Positions 16,455 to 24,933 are shown, counted from the first letter of the stretch. The stretch is 64,000 bases of DNA from an uncultured Litoreibacter sp. (GCA_947494645.1 CANLVO010000002.1:862359-926358); one strand, 5' to 3'. A program made the numbers and translations. The notes: a model not told the origin generated them from the sequence alone.

Positions 16455-16919
16455 TCAGCGGAACGGATACATCCAAACTTTGTAATCGGCGATCAGCTCA
16501 TGCGCGTGGTCAATCTGCTCTTTGGTCATCTTCTTGACCACTTCCTCCTGGGAAATTGCCGCGTCGGGGTCGCCTCCGATCGCGCTGAGGGCGTACCACA
16601 TGTAGGCGCGGACCAGATCGGGCGCGACGCCGATCCCTTCCTCGTAATACCAGCCGATGCCCGACTGCGCGCCGGGATGACCCTTCATGGAGCTGCGCAG
16701 ATACCATTCAAAGGCGCGGACCGGGTCTTTTTCAACGCCGAGGCCCAACGCGTACATGACGCCGATGAGCTCTTCTGCGTCAGCGTTGCCGGAGCGGGCC
16801 GCGGGCCAAAGGGCTTCGCGGGCTTCTTCGAATTTAAGAGCCTCCATCAGGTCGCGGGCCTTTTCGATATCGGCCAAGGCGGGGGCGGTCATGAGCGCAA
16901 GGGCAAGAAGAAATCGCAT
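16455..16919 (-). CDS. Sel1-repeat protein, secreted
   Basis: 154-residue protein with a short signal peptide (MRFLLALALMTAPALA) and two to three Sel1-like repeats, seen as ELIGVMYALGLGVEKDPVRAFEWYLRSS and QSGIGWYYEEGIGVAPDLVRAYMWY in the central part. Such alpha-solenoids mediate protein contacts in the envelope. ATG 16919 is chosen because GGAG lies just before it and the signal peptide starts there; ATG 16931 is an alternative. It is divergent from the diheme peroxidase gene, whose start is only about 15 bp away, so the two share a promoter region. No specific partner can be named. Confidence 0.8.
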   Translation of the reverse strand: MRFLLALALMTAPALADIEKARDLMEALKFEEAREALWPAARSGNADAEELIGVMYALGLGVEKDPVRAFEWYLRSSMKGHPGAQSGIGWYYEEGIGVAPDLVRAYMWYALSAIGGDPDAAISQEEVVKKMTKEQIDHAHELIADYKVWMYPFR

Positions 16920-16934
16920 CGGGGTCTCCATCTG

Positions 16935-18185
16935 TTGGGGGCAGTTTGGCTTGCGCTTGCAGGACCTGCAATGGCTGACGCGCCGGAGGGGATGTTCGCG
17001 CCCATTGATGCGGAGATGGCGGCGATTGGGCAGCTGTTGTTTTACGACCCGATCTTGTCGGGCAACCAGAATATTTCCTGCGGCACCTGCCACAACCATG
17101 ACCATTTCAGCGCTGATGGGGTGAGCCTTGGTATTGGCGAGGGGGGTGTCGGGCTGGGGCCAAAGCGGGTGACGCTTGAGGGACCGGATCAGATCAAGAA
17201 GCGTATCCCGCGCAACGCGCAGGCGCTGTTTAATGTGGGCGCTTTGGAGGTGTTCTTTCATGACGGGCGGTTAGGAGCCTCGCCGGATTACGGCAATGGG
17301 GTCAATTCGCCGGCGGAAGAGTTTTTGCCCAAGGGGTTGAACAGCATTCTGGCGGCGCAGGCGCTGTTTCCGATGACGTCGCAATTCGAGATGGCGGGCA
17401 ACCCGAAAGAAAACGAAGTGGCCGGGGCCATTCATGACCGCATCGACATGGCGTGGCCCATTCTGGCCAAACGGGTACGGATCAACGACACCTACCGCGA
17501 GATGTTTGCGGGAGCTGGGGTGGAGCAGGTCTCTATCGCAGATATCGGCAACGCTTTGGCGGCCTTTATGGACGCGGAGTGGCGGTCTTTCGACAGCGCT
17601 TACGACCTTGGCACGATGAACGCGGCGCAGGTGCGGGGCGCGGATTTGTTCTTTGGCGAGGCGGGCTGTGCCGACTGCCATGGCGGGCCGCTTTTCACCG
17701 ATGAGGGGTTTCACGCGATTGGGTTGCCGCCCTTTGGTCCGGGCCGCACACGGCGGTTCGACCCGATGCCGCGCGATGTGGGGCGGATGGCAGAGAGCGA
17801 CGCGTTGGAAGACGCCTACCGGTTCCGTACGCCGTCGCTGCGCAATGTCGCGCTGACCGGACCGTACGGGCATAACGGGGCCTACCCGACATTGGAGGGG
17901 ATTATTCGCCACCACGCGGACCCTGTTGGAAGCTTGGACATGTGGCAGCCAGAGATGGCGCAACTGCCTTCGGTGCCTTGGCTGCAGCAGGCAGATTTTC
18001 TGATCCAGCAGGACGTGCGGGAGATGGCGCGGGTGCGGGCGGCGATTGATCTGGAGCCGCAGGCGCTGAGCGACGCGGAGATCATGGATCTGGTGGCCTT
18101 CATGGGGGCGCTGACCGGCAAACGCTCCATCCATGGGCGGCTGGGGAAACCTGAAGCTGTGCCCAGCGGGCTGAGGGTGGATTGA
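16935..18185 (+). CDS. Diheme cytochrome c peroxidase / MauG-family protein
   Basis: About 416-residue periplasmic diheme protein. Heme motifs are CGTCH (Cys about 49) and CADCH (Cys about 245); FRTPSLRNVALTGPYGHNG near residue 300 is the family's conserved loop. No ATG gives a signal peptide; the frame before MADAP reads LGAVWLALAGPAMA, so a TTG at 16935 (or CTG 16932) is the likely start, with cleavage after AMA. The frame stays open to 16440 but that part lies opposite the Sel1 gene. The stop overlaps the start of the kinase gene (TGATG), so it is translationally coupled to the sulfosugar enzymes. Substrate and role there are unknown. Confidence 0.8.
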   Translation: MGAVWLALAGPAMADAPEGMFAPIDAEMAAIGQLLFYDPILSGNQNISCGTCHNHDHFSADGVSLGIGEGGVGLGPKRVTLEGPDQIKKRIPRNAQALFNVGALEVFFHDGRLGASPDYGNGVNSPAEEFLPKGLNSILAAQALFPMTSQFEMAGNPKENEVAGAIHDRIDMAWPILAKRVRINDTYREMFAGAGVEQVSIADIGNALAAFMDAEWRSFDSAYDLGTMNAAQVRGADLFFGEAGCADCHGGPLFTDEGFHAIGLPPFGPGRTRRFDPMPRDVGRMAESDALEDAYRFRTPSLRNVALTGPYGHNGAYPTLEGIIRHHADPVGSLDMWQPEMAQLPSVPWLQQADFLIQQDVREMARVRAAIDLEPQALSDAEIMDLVAFMGALTGKRSIHGRLGKPEAVPSGLRVD

Positions 18186-19054
18186 TGGCGCGTGTGATGG
18201 TGGCAGGCTCGGCCGCGTTGGATTTTGTGTTCCAGATGGAGGCGCTGCCTGCGCGGGCGGAAAAATACGCCGCAGACACGGTGGATATCGTGGGCGGTGG
18301 ATGCGCGGCCAATGCGGCGGTGGCGATTGCCCGGCTGGGTGGTGACGCGCAGCTTTTGGCGCGGTTCGGGCGCGATGATGTGTGCGATCTGGTGCTGGAA
18401 GATATCCGCGCCGAGGGCGTGGACGTTGGGCCATGTGTGATCACGGAGGGGGCACGCTCGGCCATGTCGTCGGTCTATGTGGACGGGGCGGGGGAGCGGC
18501 AGATCATGGCGTTTCGCGGCGCGGGGCTGGCGAAGGATCCGGGGCTTTTAGAGCTGCGGGCTGACGCGGTTCTTGCGGACACGCGCTGGCCGGAGGCCGC
18601 GCGACAAGTGATCGAGATGGGGGGCGCCTTGGGCGTGCCAAGCGTGCTGGATGGCGAGGCCCCGGTGCCCGCAAACTTGGCGGCAGCGGCCAGCCATGTG
18701 GTGTTTTCCGAGCAAGGCTTGATGGACTTCACCGGTGTCGGGGACGTGACCGAGGCCTATGCGGCGCTGGAGCTGCCGGGCTGGTGCGCTGTGACCATGG
18801 GGGCTGCAGGCGTGCTGCATCCCGGCGGGGTTTTGCCGGGGTTTGAGGTGGATGTGAAAGACACGCTTGGCGCGGGCGACGTGTGGCACGGGGCCTTTGC
18901 CCTGCGGCTGGGCGAGGGCGCGGGTGAAATGGATGCGATGCGGTTTGCCCATGCGGCGGCGGCTTTGAAATGCACGGGCTTTGGGGGGCGCAAGGCCGCG
19001 CCCGACCGGACCCAAGTGGAACAGTTTTTGAAAGAGAGAATGGCATGCAACTGA
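18185..19054 (+). CDS. PfkB-family kinase, probable 6-deoxy-6-sulfofructose kinase (YihV-like)
   Basis: 289-residue ribokinase-fold sugar kinase. It has EKYAADTVDIVGGGCAANA at the N-terminal substrate region, the catalytic DTLGAGDVWHGA (Asp about 232), and a C-terminal RFAHAAAALKCTGFGGR. From memory these match E. coli YihV closely in position and wording, including the A-D-x-R-W motif whose Arg (about 134 here, 138 in YihV) contacts the sulfonate. The proposed reaction is ATP plus sulfofructose to sulfofructose 1-phosphate, feeding the aldolase whose gene overlaps its end by 10 bp. Another ketohexose kinase is the alternative. Confidence 0.75.
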   Translation: MARVMVAGSAALDFVFQMEALPARAEKYAADTVDIVGGGCAANAAVAIARLGGDAQLLARFGRDDVCDLVLEDIRAEGVDVGPCVITEGARSAMSSVYVDGAGERQIMAFRGAGLAKDPGLLELRADAVLADTRWPEAARQVIEMGGALGVPSVLDGEAPVPANLAAAASHVVFSEQGLMDFTGVGDVTEAYAALELPGWCAVTMGAAGVLHPGGVLPGFEVDVKDTLGAGDVWHGAFALRLGEGAGEMDAMRFAHAAAALKCTGFGGRKAAPDRTQVEQFLKERMACN

Positions 19055-20070
19055 CAGCAGGAAAACTATGGGGCATGCGGCGCATGGCCGACGCGGGCGG
19101 CGTGTTCAAGATGACCGCCGTGGATCAACGCCCGCCCATCAAGGGCCCGATTGCCGCGCATTATGGTGTGGATCAGGCACCTTACGAGGATGTGGCGCGG
19201 TTCAAGGCGATGCTGGTGGAGACGCTGCAAGGCGGATCGAGCGCGATGCTGCTGGACCCGCATTACGCGATCCCGGTGGGGCTGAAGCACTTGTCGCCCA
19301 CCAAAGGGCTGATCGTGACGCTGGAGGACTCGCTGTTTGAGGAGACTGGCAACGGGCGTCTGTCCTCGTCGATTGACGATTGGGACGTGGGCAAGATCAA
19401 GCGGATGGGCGGCGACGCGGTGAAGGTGCTGGCGTGGTACCGGCCCGATGCCAGCGCGGAGGTGAACCAGAAGCAGAAGGACTGGACCAAGCGCATCGGT
19501 GAGGCGTGTGCCAAGTATGACATCCCGTTCCTGTTCGAGCTGCTGGTGCACCCGATTGACAGCGATGCGGAGCAGACGAGCGACTATGTGGAGATGACCA
19601 CCAAGCGTGCGGATGACGTGCTGCGCTCGGTCGAGGCGTTTTCCGGCGCTGATTTTGGTGTGGATGTGTTCAAGCTGGAAAGCCCGGTGCCTGCGAAGGA
19701 TGTGGCTACGACCGACGGTGTGCAGGGTTTGTTTGACGAGATGGGGCGTCTCGCGGGGCGGCCATGGGTGATGTTGTCCGCTGGCGCGGGCAAGCCAGAG
19801 TTCAAGGCGATTTTGGAGCATGCCTTTGCCGCTGGGGCCTCGGGCTTTTTGGCGGGGCGGGCGATCTGGCTGGACGCGTTTCAGGCCTTTCCCGATTGGG
19901 ACGCAATCCGCGCCGGACTGGAAGGCGAAAGCGCGGCCTATATGGCCGAGATCTCCGCATTGGCGGATGCGAAAGCGACGGCTTGGGACAAACATGCCTG
20001 CTGGGGCGAGGGTGGCGCGCAGTTTGCGCCTGCGGATGCGTCGTTCCGGCATGGGTATGAGGGTCTCTGA
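19045..20070 (+). CDS. Class I LacD/YihT-family aldolase, probable sulfofructose-1-phosphate aldolase
   Basis: 341-residue class I aldolase of the tagatose-1,6-bisphosphate/sulfofructose-1-phosphate aldolase family. Landmarks are FKMTAVDQRP near residue 25, GDAVKVLAWYRPD near 125, the Schiff-base Lys in VDVFKLESP (about 210), PWVMLSAG and ASGFLAGRAIW. The last two carry the phosphate/sulfonate-facing residues in YihT as I recall it. ATG 19045 gives the family N-terminus and overlaps the kinase gene by 10 bp. Expected products are dihydroxyacetone phosphate and sulfolactaldehyde. Tagatose 1,6-bisphosphate is the alternative substrate, but the isomerase and Gfo-type neighbours argue against a lactose-type pathway. 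Confidence 0.75.
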   Translation: MQLTAGKLWGMRRMADAGGVFKMTAVDQRPPIKGPIAAHYGVDQAPYEDVARFKAMLVETLQGGSSAMLLDPHYAIPVGLKHLSPTKGLIVTLEDSLFEETGNGRLSSSIDDWDVGKIKRMGGDAVKVLAWYRPDASAEVNQKQKDWTKRIGEACAKYDIPFLFELLVHPIDSDAEQTSDYVEMTTKRADDVLRSVEAFSGADFGVDVFKLESPVPAKDVATTDGVQGLFDEMGRLAGRPWVMLSAGAGKPEFKAILEHAFAAGASGFLAGRAIWLDAFQAFPDWDAIRAGLEGESAAYMAEISALADAKATAWDKHACWGEGGAQFAPADASFRHGYEGL

Positions 20071-21413
20071 TGAAGATCGGGATATTGCCGCTGGGGCGGC
20101 CAACATTTGACGTGCCCTATGCCGAGGAAAAACTGGCAGGGATGCTGGCGGATCTGGATGCCTTGGAGGGCCACGAGGTCATTGGGCCGCGCGCTCTGCT
20201 GATGGAGGCGTCGCCGGAAGCGCTGGACGCCGTTGCGTCGGCTGATCTGGTGTTGGTCTTGCAGGTAACATTTACGGATGCGTCTTTCGTCGTAGAGGCC
20301 TCCAAGCTGGGCTTGCCGCTGGCGATCTGGGCGGTGCCGGAGCCTCGGCTGGGTGGTCGGCTGCGACTGAACGCGTTTTGCGGGCTGAACCTGGCGGGCC
20401 ATGCGCTGGGGCGAAACGGGGTCGGCTTTGGCTGGCTTTACGGCGATCCCGGCGAGGCTGACCTGGCGGGGCTTCTGGACGACAAATACGCGGTGACGCG
20501 CATTGACGGGCGCGAGCCCGGTGTGGCCGCGCAAACGATGCCCGTGCCGGATCTGCGCATTGCGCGGATCGGGGCGCATCCAGTTGGATTTGACACTTGC
20601 GCCTACGACAAGGCGGAGCTGAAGGCGCTGACAGGCGCGGAAGTGGACGAGTTGGAGCTGTCGGACATGTTCGATGCTGCGCGCGGTTTGGGGGACGAGG
20701 CAGTCGCGCCCTACCACGCCAAAGTGGCCAATGTGCCGAACCTGAAGGACATGGATGCGGGCGAGCTGGACCGGTCTTTGCGGCTGGCAGGCGCGCTGGA
20801 TATGCTGCGCAGCGAAAACAAATATGACGCCTTCGCCATTCGCTGCTGGCCGGAGACATTTACCGAGTATGGCGGCGCCGTCTGCGGCCCGGTTTCGATG
20901 ATGGGTGAGGCCCGCGTGCCATGCGCCTGCGAGGCAGATGTATACGGCGCGGTGACGCAGGCGATCTTGCAGGATGTGGCCAATGCCCCTGTTTTTCTTG
21001 CCGATTTGGTCGATATGAATATCGAACATGATACGGGCGTTGTGTGGCATTGCGGGCAGGCTCCGCTGTCGATGACGGATGACGAACCGATGGCAACGGT
21101 GCATACGAACCGCAAACAGGCGCTTCTCTATGAGTTCACTTTGAAGCCCGGCCGGGTGACATTCTTCCGGCTGTCTCAAGCTTATGGTGAGCCGAAAGTG
21201 GTGATTGCGGGCGGTGAAATGCTGCGCAGCGAAATGGCGTTTACGGGGACATCCGGCGTGGTGCGGTTTGATTATGCTGCGCAGCAGGTTCTGGACGATG
21301 TGATGAATTCCGGGTTGGAGCATCACATGGCGATTGCGTATGGCGACCACCGCGATGCGTTGCGCGGGATAGCAGCCGGAATGGGCCTGAACGTGGTGGA
21401 GCTGGGCGCGTGA
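20070..21413 (+). CDS. L-fucose-isomerase-fold sugar isomerase, candidate sulfoquinovose isomerase
   Basis: 447-residue protein of the L-fucose/L-arabinose isomerase superfamily, which interconverts aldoses and ketoses with a divalent metal. Likely metal ligands are Glu in CWPETF (about 262), Glu/Asp in CEADVYGA (about 288/290) and His in VVWHCGQ (about 327). The start overlaps the aldolase stop (TGATG). An isomerase of this fold, rather than the YihS type, is the hallmark reported for the sulfo-EMP2 route. Here it would turn sulfoquinovose into sulfofructose for the kinase. The family also includes isomerases of other sugars, so the substrate is inferred. Confidence 0.7.
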   Translation: MKIGILPLGRPTFDVPYAEEKLAGMLADLDALEGHEVIGPRALLMEASPEALDAVASADLVLVLQVTFTDASFVVEASKLGLPLAIWAVPEPRLGGRLRLNAFCGLNLAGHALGRNGVGFGWLYGDPGEADLAGLLDDKYAVTRIDGREPGVAAQTMPVPDLRIARIGAHPVGFDTCAYDKAELKALTGAEVDELELSDMFDAARGLGDEAVAPYHAKVANVPNLKDMDAGELDRSLRLAGALDMLRSENKYDAFAIRCWPETFTEYGGAVCGPVSMMGEARVPCACEADVYGAVTQAILQDVANAPVFLADLVDMNIEHDTGVVWHCGQAPLSMTDDEPMATVHTNRKQALLYEFTLKPGRVTFFRLSQAYGEPKVVIAGGEMLRSEMAFTGTSGVVRFDYAAQQVLDDVMNSGLEHHMAIAYGDHRDALRGIAAGMGLNVVELGA

Positions 21414-22501
21414 TCAGATACGGGATTATCGGCTCCGGCATGATGGGGCAGGAGCATATTCGCAATATTGCGCTGCTGGAGGGCGCTTGCGTGGGCGGCA
21501 TTGCTGATCCGAATGAGGAGATGCGAGGCCTGTCGGTGAAGAATTCCGGCGCGCAGGGCTTTGCCACGATGGAGGAGATGCTGGCGGCGGATGTGTGCGA
21601 CGTGGTGCTGGTGGTCTCGCCCAATGACACCCATGCGGGGATCATGCAGAAGCTGTTGGCGACGGATAAGCCGATCTTGGTGGAGAAACCGCTGGCCACA
21701 ACAAGCGCCGATTGCCGGGACCTGCTGAACATGTCCAAGGGCCGCGCCGCGCCGGTTTGGGTAGCGATGGAGTACCGCTATATGCCGCCTCTGCAGCGGC
21801 TGATGCAGGCAGTGGATCAGGGCGCGGTTGGCACCCCGCGCATGATGTCGATCCGCGAACATCGCTTTCCGTTTTTGCCCAAGGTGGATGACTGGAACCG
21901 GTTTAATGCGCGCACCGGCGGTACGCTGACCGAGAAATGCTGCCATTTCTGGGACCTGATGCGGCTGGTTCTGAAAAGTGACCCGGTGCGGGTTTACGCC
22001 TCGGCAGGGGTGGATGTGAACCACCGCGACGAGCGTTATATGGGCAAAATGCCGGACATTATCGACAACGCCTATGTGGTGGTGGATTTCGAGAATGGCG
22101 CGCGGGGCATGCTGGATTTGTGCATGTTTGCCGAAGGCTCGTTCTGGCAGGAAACCATTGCGGTCACCGGCGAAAAGGCACGGGTGGAGGCGTTTGTGCC
22201 GGGGCCTGCGAGGTTCTCGCCTGATGGCAAGGAGCGCGAAGCGGAGTTCGTGATGTCCTTGCGCGCACTGAAGGAAGAGGTGCGCGAGGTGGTGCATGTA
22301 CCTGAGCATATCTTGGCGGCGGGGGACCATCATGGCTCGACGTTTTTTCAGCATGAGAAGTTCTTGAACCTCGTGCGAACAGGGGTGGGCGCGCCGGAGG
22401 TCTCGTTGCAGGATGGCTACTGGTCTGTGCTGGTCGGCGAGGCGGCGGAAGAGAGCGCGCGATCCGGCCAAGCAATTGATTTGAAAGGCAAAGGCCCATG
22501 A
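21410..22501 (+). CDS. Gfo/Idh/MocA-family protein, candidate NAD-dependent sulfoquinovosidase (GH188-like) or sugar dehydrogenase
   Basis: 363-residue protein with an N-terminal Rossmann domain (GIIGSGMMG at residues 5-13) and the EKP motif with Lys at about 93, followed by a C-terminal domain containing EKCCHFWDLMR. The start is GTG at 21410, overlapping the isomerase stop (GTGA). Gfo/Idh/MocA proteins are usually sugar dehydrogenases. A branch of NAD-dependent sulfoquinovosidases (family GH188) has the same fold and occurs in sulfo-EMP2 gene clusters. No conventional GH31 sulfoquinovosidase is seen here, so this is the best candidate for releasing sulfoquinovose from its glycerol glycoside. 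Family is certain, reaction is inference. Confidence 0.65.
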   Translation: MIRYGIIGSGMMGQEHIRNIALLEGACVGGIADPNEEMRGLSVKNSGAQGFATMEEMLAADVCDVVLVVSPNDTHAGIMQKLLATDKPILVEKPLATTSADCRDLLNMSKGRAAPVWVAMEYRYMPPLQRLMQAVDQGAVGTPRMMSIREHRFPFLPKVDDWNRFNARTGGTLTEKCCHFWDLMRLVLKSDPVRVYASAGVDVNHRDERYMGKMPDIIDNAYVVVDFENGARGMLDLCMFAEGSFWQETIAVTGEKARVEAFVPGPARFSPDGKEREAEFVMSLRALKEEVREVVHVPEHILAAGDHHGSTFFQHEKFLNLVRTGVGAPEVSLQDGYWSVLVGEAAEESARSGQAIDLKGKGP

Positions 22502-23484
22502 TGTTTGGAAAGATGCCGGATGGCAGCGCGGTGGAGCGGCACCGGATCGAGGGCGGCGGGATGACCGCATATGTGCTGAGCTACGGCGCGGTGTTGCAGG
22601 ATTTGCGGCTTGCCGGTCATGACGCGCCGCTGGTGCTGGGGTTCGAGGAATTTGCGCCGTATCTCACGGATAGCCCGTATTTCGGGGCCACGGCCGGGCG
22701 CTGTGCCAATCGCATTGGCGAGGGTCAGTTCGAGATTGATGGTGTGGCCTATCAGGTCGACCGCAACTTTCAGGACCGCCACCATCTGCACGGCGGCTCC
22801 AAGGGGGTGGGCAAGCGCAACTGGACCGTGGAAAGCGTGGCTGAGGACCGGATCACGCTGCGGATTGAGCTGGCGGACGGGGAGATGGGATACCCCGGCA
22901 ACATGGTCGCGCGGTGCAGCTTTGCCTGCCTAGACGGCGGCATCTTTGACGTGCGGCTGAGTGCCGAGACCGACGCGCCGACGCTGTGCAATTTCGCCCA
23001 TCACAGCTATTGGAACCTCGATGGCGGGGCCACCACGGATGACCATGTGCTACAGCTGGACGCAGACCGGGTGACGGTGGTGGATGACGGGTTTATTCCG
23101 ACGGGCGAAAGCCGGGATGTGACGGGCTCGCGCTATGATTTCCGGCAGATGCGGCCGATCAAGGACGACGTGTTTATCGACCACAACCTGTGCCTGTCTG
23201 ACGCAAGGATGGATTTGCGCAAAATCGGGACCTTGAAGTCGGAGAAGTCAGGGGTTTCGATGGAAATGCGCTCGACGGAGCCGGGGTGCCAAGTTTATGA
23301 CGGGTTCAAGCTGGATGTGAAACCAAAGGGGCTTGGCGGGCGTTCTTACGGAGCGAATGCCGGCGTGGCGCTGGAGCCGCAGATTTGGCCCGACGCCGTG
23401 AACCATGACACATTCCCGAACGCGATTTTGCGGCCGGGCGAGACATATGACCAACACACGCAGTTTGTGTTTTCAAAAGGATAA
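22498..23484 (+). CDS. Aldose 1-epimerase (GalM-like mutarotase)
   Basis: 328-residue mutarotase interconverting alpha and beta anomers of a sugar in the cytoplasm. Family motifs are GATAGRCANRIGEGQF near residue 62, HHLHGG near 98, and NFAHHSYWNLDG near 165 (catalytic His); a Glu near the C-terminus (ALEPQIWPD) is the expected base. It overlaps the Gfo-type gene by 4 bp and precedes the dehydrogenase gene by 6 bp. In the proposed pathway it would equilibrate sulfoquinovose anomers before isomerisation, as mutarotases do in other sulfoglycolytic clusters. Confidence 0.88.
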   Translation: MMFGKMPDGSAVERHRIEGGGMTAYVLSYGAVLQDLRLAGHDAPLVLGFEEFAPYLTDSPYFGATAGRCANRIGEGQFEIDGVAYQVDRNFQDRHHLHGGSKGVGKRNWTVESVAEDRITLRIELADGEMGYPGNMVARCSFACLDGGIFDVRLSAETDAPTLCNFAHHSYWNLDGGATTDDHVLQLDADRVTVVDDGFIPTGESRDVTGSRYDFRQMRPIKDDVFIDHNLCLSDARMDLRKIGTLKSEKSGVSMEMRSTEPGCQVYDGFKLDVKPKGLGGRSYGANAGVALEPQIWPDAVNHDTFPNAILRPGETYDQHTQFVFSKG

Positions 23485-23490
23485 AGCGCG

Positions 23491-24933
23491 ATGAGCTACA
23501 CCAAATACATGAAAGAGGCGAACCTCATTGGCGGCACGTGGGTCGGCGCTGATAGTGGCGAGACCATTGACGTAACCAACCCTGCCACGGGTGAGGTGAT
23601 CGGCACGGTGCCGAACTCGGGCGAGGCTGAGACCTTGCGCGCGATTGACGCCGCGGACGCCGCGTTTGACGGGCTGGCGGGCATGGCGCTGATGGAGCGT
23701 GTTGGTTTGCTGATGAAGCTGCATGACGCGTTGATGGACAACCAGAAGACGCTGGCGGAACTGCTGACGGTCGAGATGGGCAAGCCGATGGCGGAATCCA
23801 TGGGTGAGATCGGCATCGGGGCGGCTTACGTGCGCTGGTTTGCCGAAGAAGTGCGCCGCGCCAAGGGTGAGATTATTCCTGCGCCCACGAATGGTCGTCG
23901 TTTCCTGGTTAGCAAGCACCCGATTGGTGTCGTGGGGATGATCACCCCGTGGAATTTCCCGTCTTCGATGCTGGCACGCAAGGTTGCCCCCGCGCTCGCG
24001 ATTGGCTGCACCGTGGTGGCGAAACCGGCAACGGCAACGCCCTATTCCGGGCTGGCCTGGGGCGCGTTGGCGGAAGACGCTGGTTTCCCGGCGGGCTCGG
24101 TCAATGTGGTGACGGGTTCGGCTCGCAAGATTGGCAGCGCGATTATGGATGACCCGCGCGTGCGCAAGGTGACGTTCACCGGCTCGACCGAGGTGGGCAA
24201 AGAGCTGATCCGGCAATCGGCTGGCACGGTGAAGAAAGTGTCGATGGAGTTGGGAGGCAACGCGCCGTTCCTGGTGTTTGACGACGCCGATGTCGACAAG
24301 GCCGTGCAAGGCGCGATGGTGTCGAAATTCCGTAACTCTGGGCAGACCTGCGTCTGCGCCAACCGCATCTATGTGCAGGCGGGGGTGTATGACGCTTTTG
24401 TCGAGAAGCTGATCGCGGCGACGGCGGCAATGAAAGTTGGCAACGGGCTGGAAGACGGCGTGGAGCAGGGCCCGATGATCGACATGGACGCAGTCGAGAA
24501 GGTTGAAGAGTTCATTGCGGATGCCACATCCAAGGGCGGCAGCGTGGCGCAAGGCGGCAAACGGCATGACAAGGGGCAGAGCTTCTTTGAACCGACCGTG
24601 ATTACGGATGCGACGCAGGACATGATGTTTGCCAAGGAGGAGATCTTTGGCCCCATCGCGCCCGTGTTCAAATTTGAGGATGAGGACGAGGCGATTGCCT
24701 GGGCCAATGACACGGAGTTCGGGCTGGCCTCTTACGCCTATACCCGCGACGTGGGCCGGATCTTCAAACTGACCGAGAAGCTGCAATACGGGATGATCGG
24801 GATCAACTCGGGGCTGATCACGACCGTGGAGGCTCCGTTTGGCGGGGTGAAGGAAAGCGGGCTGGGCAAAGAGGGCGGCAGCCAAGGTCTGGAAGACTAT
24901 ATGGAGACCAAATACACAGCGATCGATTTTTGA
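23491..24933 (+). CDS. GabD-like aldehyde dehydrogenase, candidate sulfolactaldehyde dehydrogenase
   Basis: 480-residue NAD(P)-dependent aldehyde dehydrogenase of the succinate-semialdehyde dehydrogenase subfamily. Catalytic residues are Glu in MELGGN (about 253) and Cys in GQTCVCANR (about 287, with a second Cys at 289 as in GabD). WNFPSSM and the TGSTEVG cofactor loop are intact. It is the last gene of the operon and is closed by a UUCG-loop terminator. In sulfoglycolysis, dehydrogenases of this type oxidise sulfolactaldehyde to sulfolactate. Succinate semialdehyde or another small aldehyde would be the alternative if the operon has a different substrate. Confidence 0.8.
   Translation: MSYTKYMKEANLIGGTWVGADSGETIDVTNPATGEVIGTVPNSGEAETLRAIDAADAAFDGLAGMALMERVGLLMKLHDALMDNQKTLAELLTVEMGKPMAESMGEIGIGAAYVRWFAEEVRRAKGEIIPAPTNGRRFLVSKHPIGVVGMITPWNFPSSMLARKVAPALAIGCTVVAKPATATPYSGLAWGALAEDAGFPAGSVNVVTGSARKIGSAIMDDPRVRKVTFTGSTEVGKELIRQSAGTVKKVSMELGGNAPFLVFDDADVDKAVQGAMVSKFRNSGQTCVCANRIYVQAGVYDAFVEKLIAATAAMKVGNGLEDGVEQGPMIDMDAVEKVEEFIADATSKGGSVAQGGKRHDKGQSFFEPTVITDATQDMMFAKEEIFGPIAPVFKFEDEDEAIAWANDTEFGLASYAYTRDVGRIFKLTEKLQYGMIGINSGLITTVEAPFGGVKESGLGKEGGSQGLEDYMETKYTAIDF

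Noticed and set aside
16440-16934. N-terminal extension of the diheme peroxidase frame
   Set aside because: It is antisense to the Sel1 gene, which has a signal peptide and repeats. The peroxidase signal peptide starts near 16935.
19045-20070. Tagatose-1,6-bisphosphate aldolase of a lactose/galactose tagatose pathway
   Set aside because: No galactose-6-phosphate isomerase (LacAB) or phosphotransferase gene is present. Galactose here goes by DgoKA, and the coupled kinase is YihV-like.
23473-24885. 470-codon open frame antisense to the aldehyde dehydrogenase
   Set aside because: A shadow of an unmistakable aldehyde dehydrogenase with catalytic Cys and Glu; the antisense translation matches nothing.
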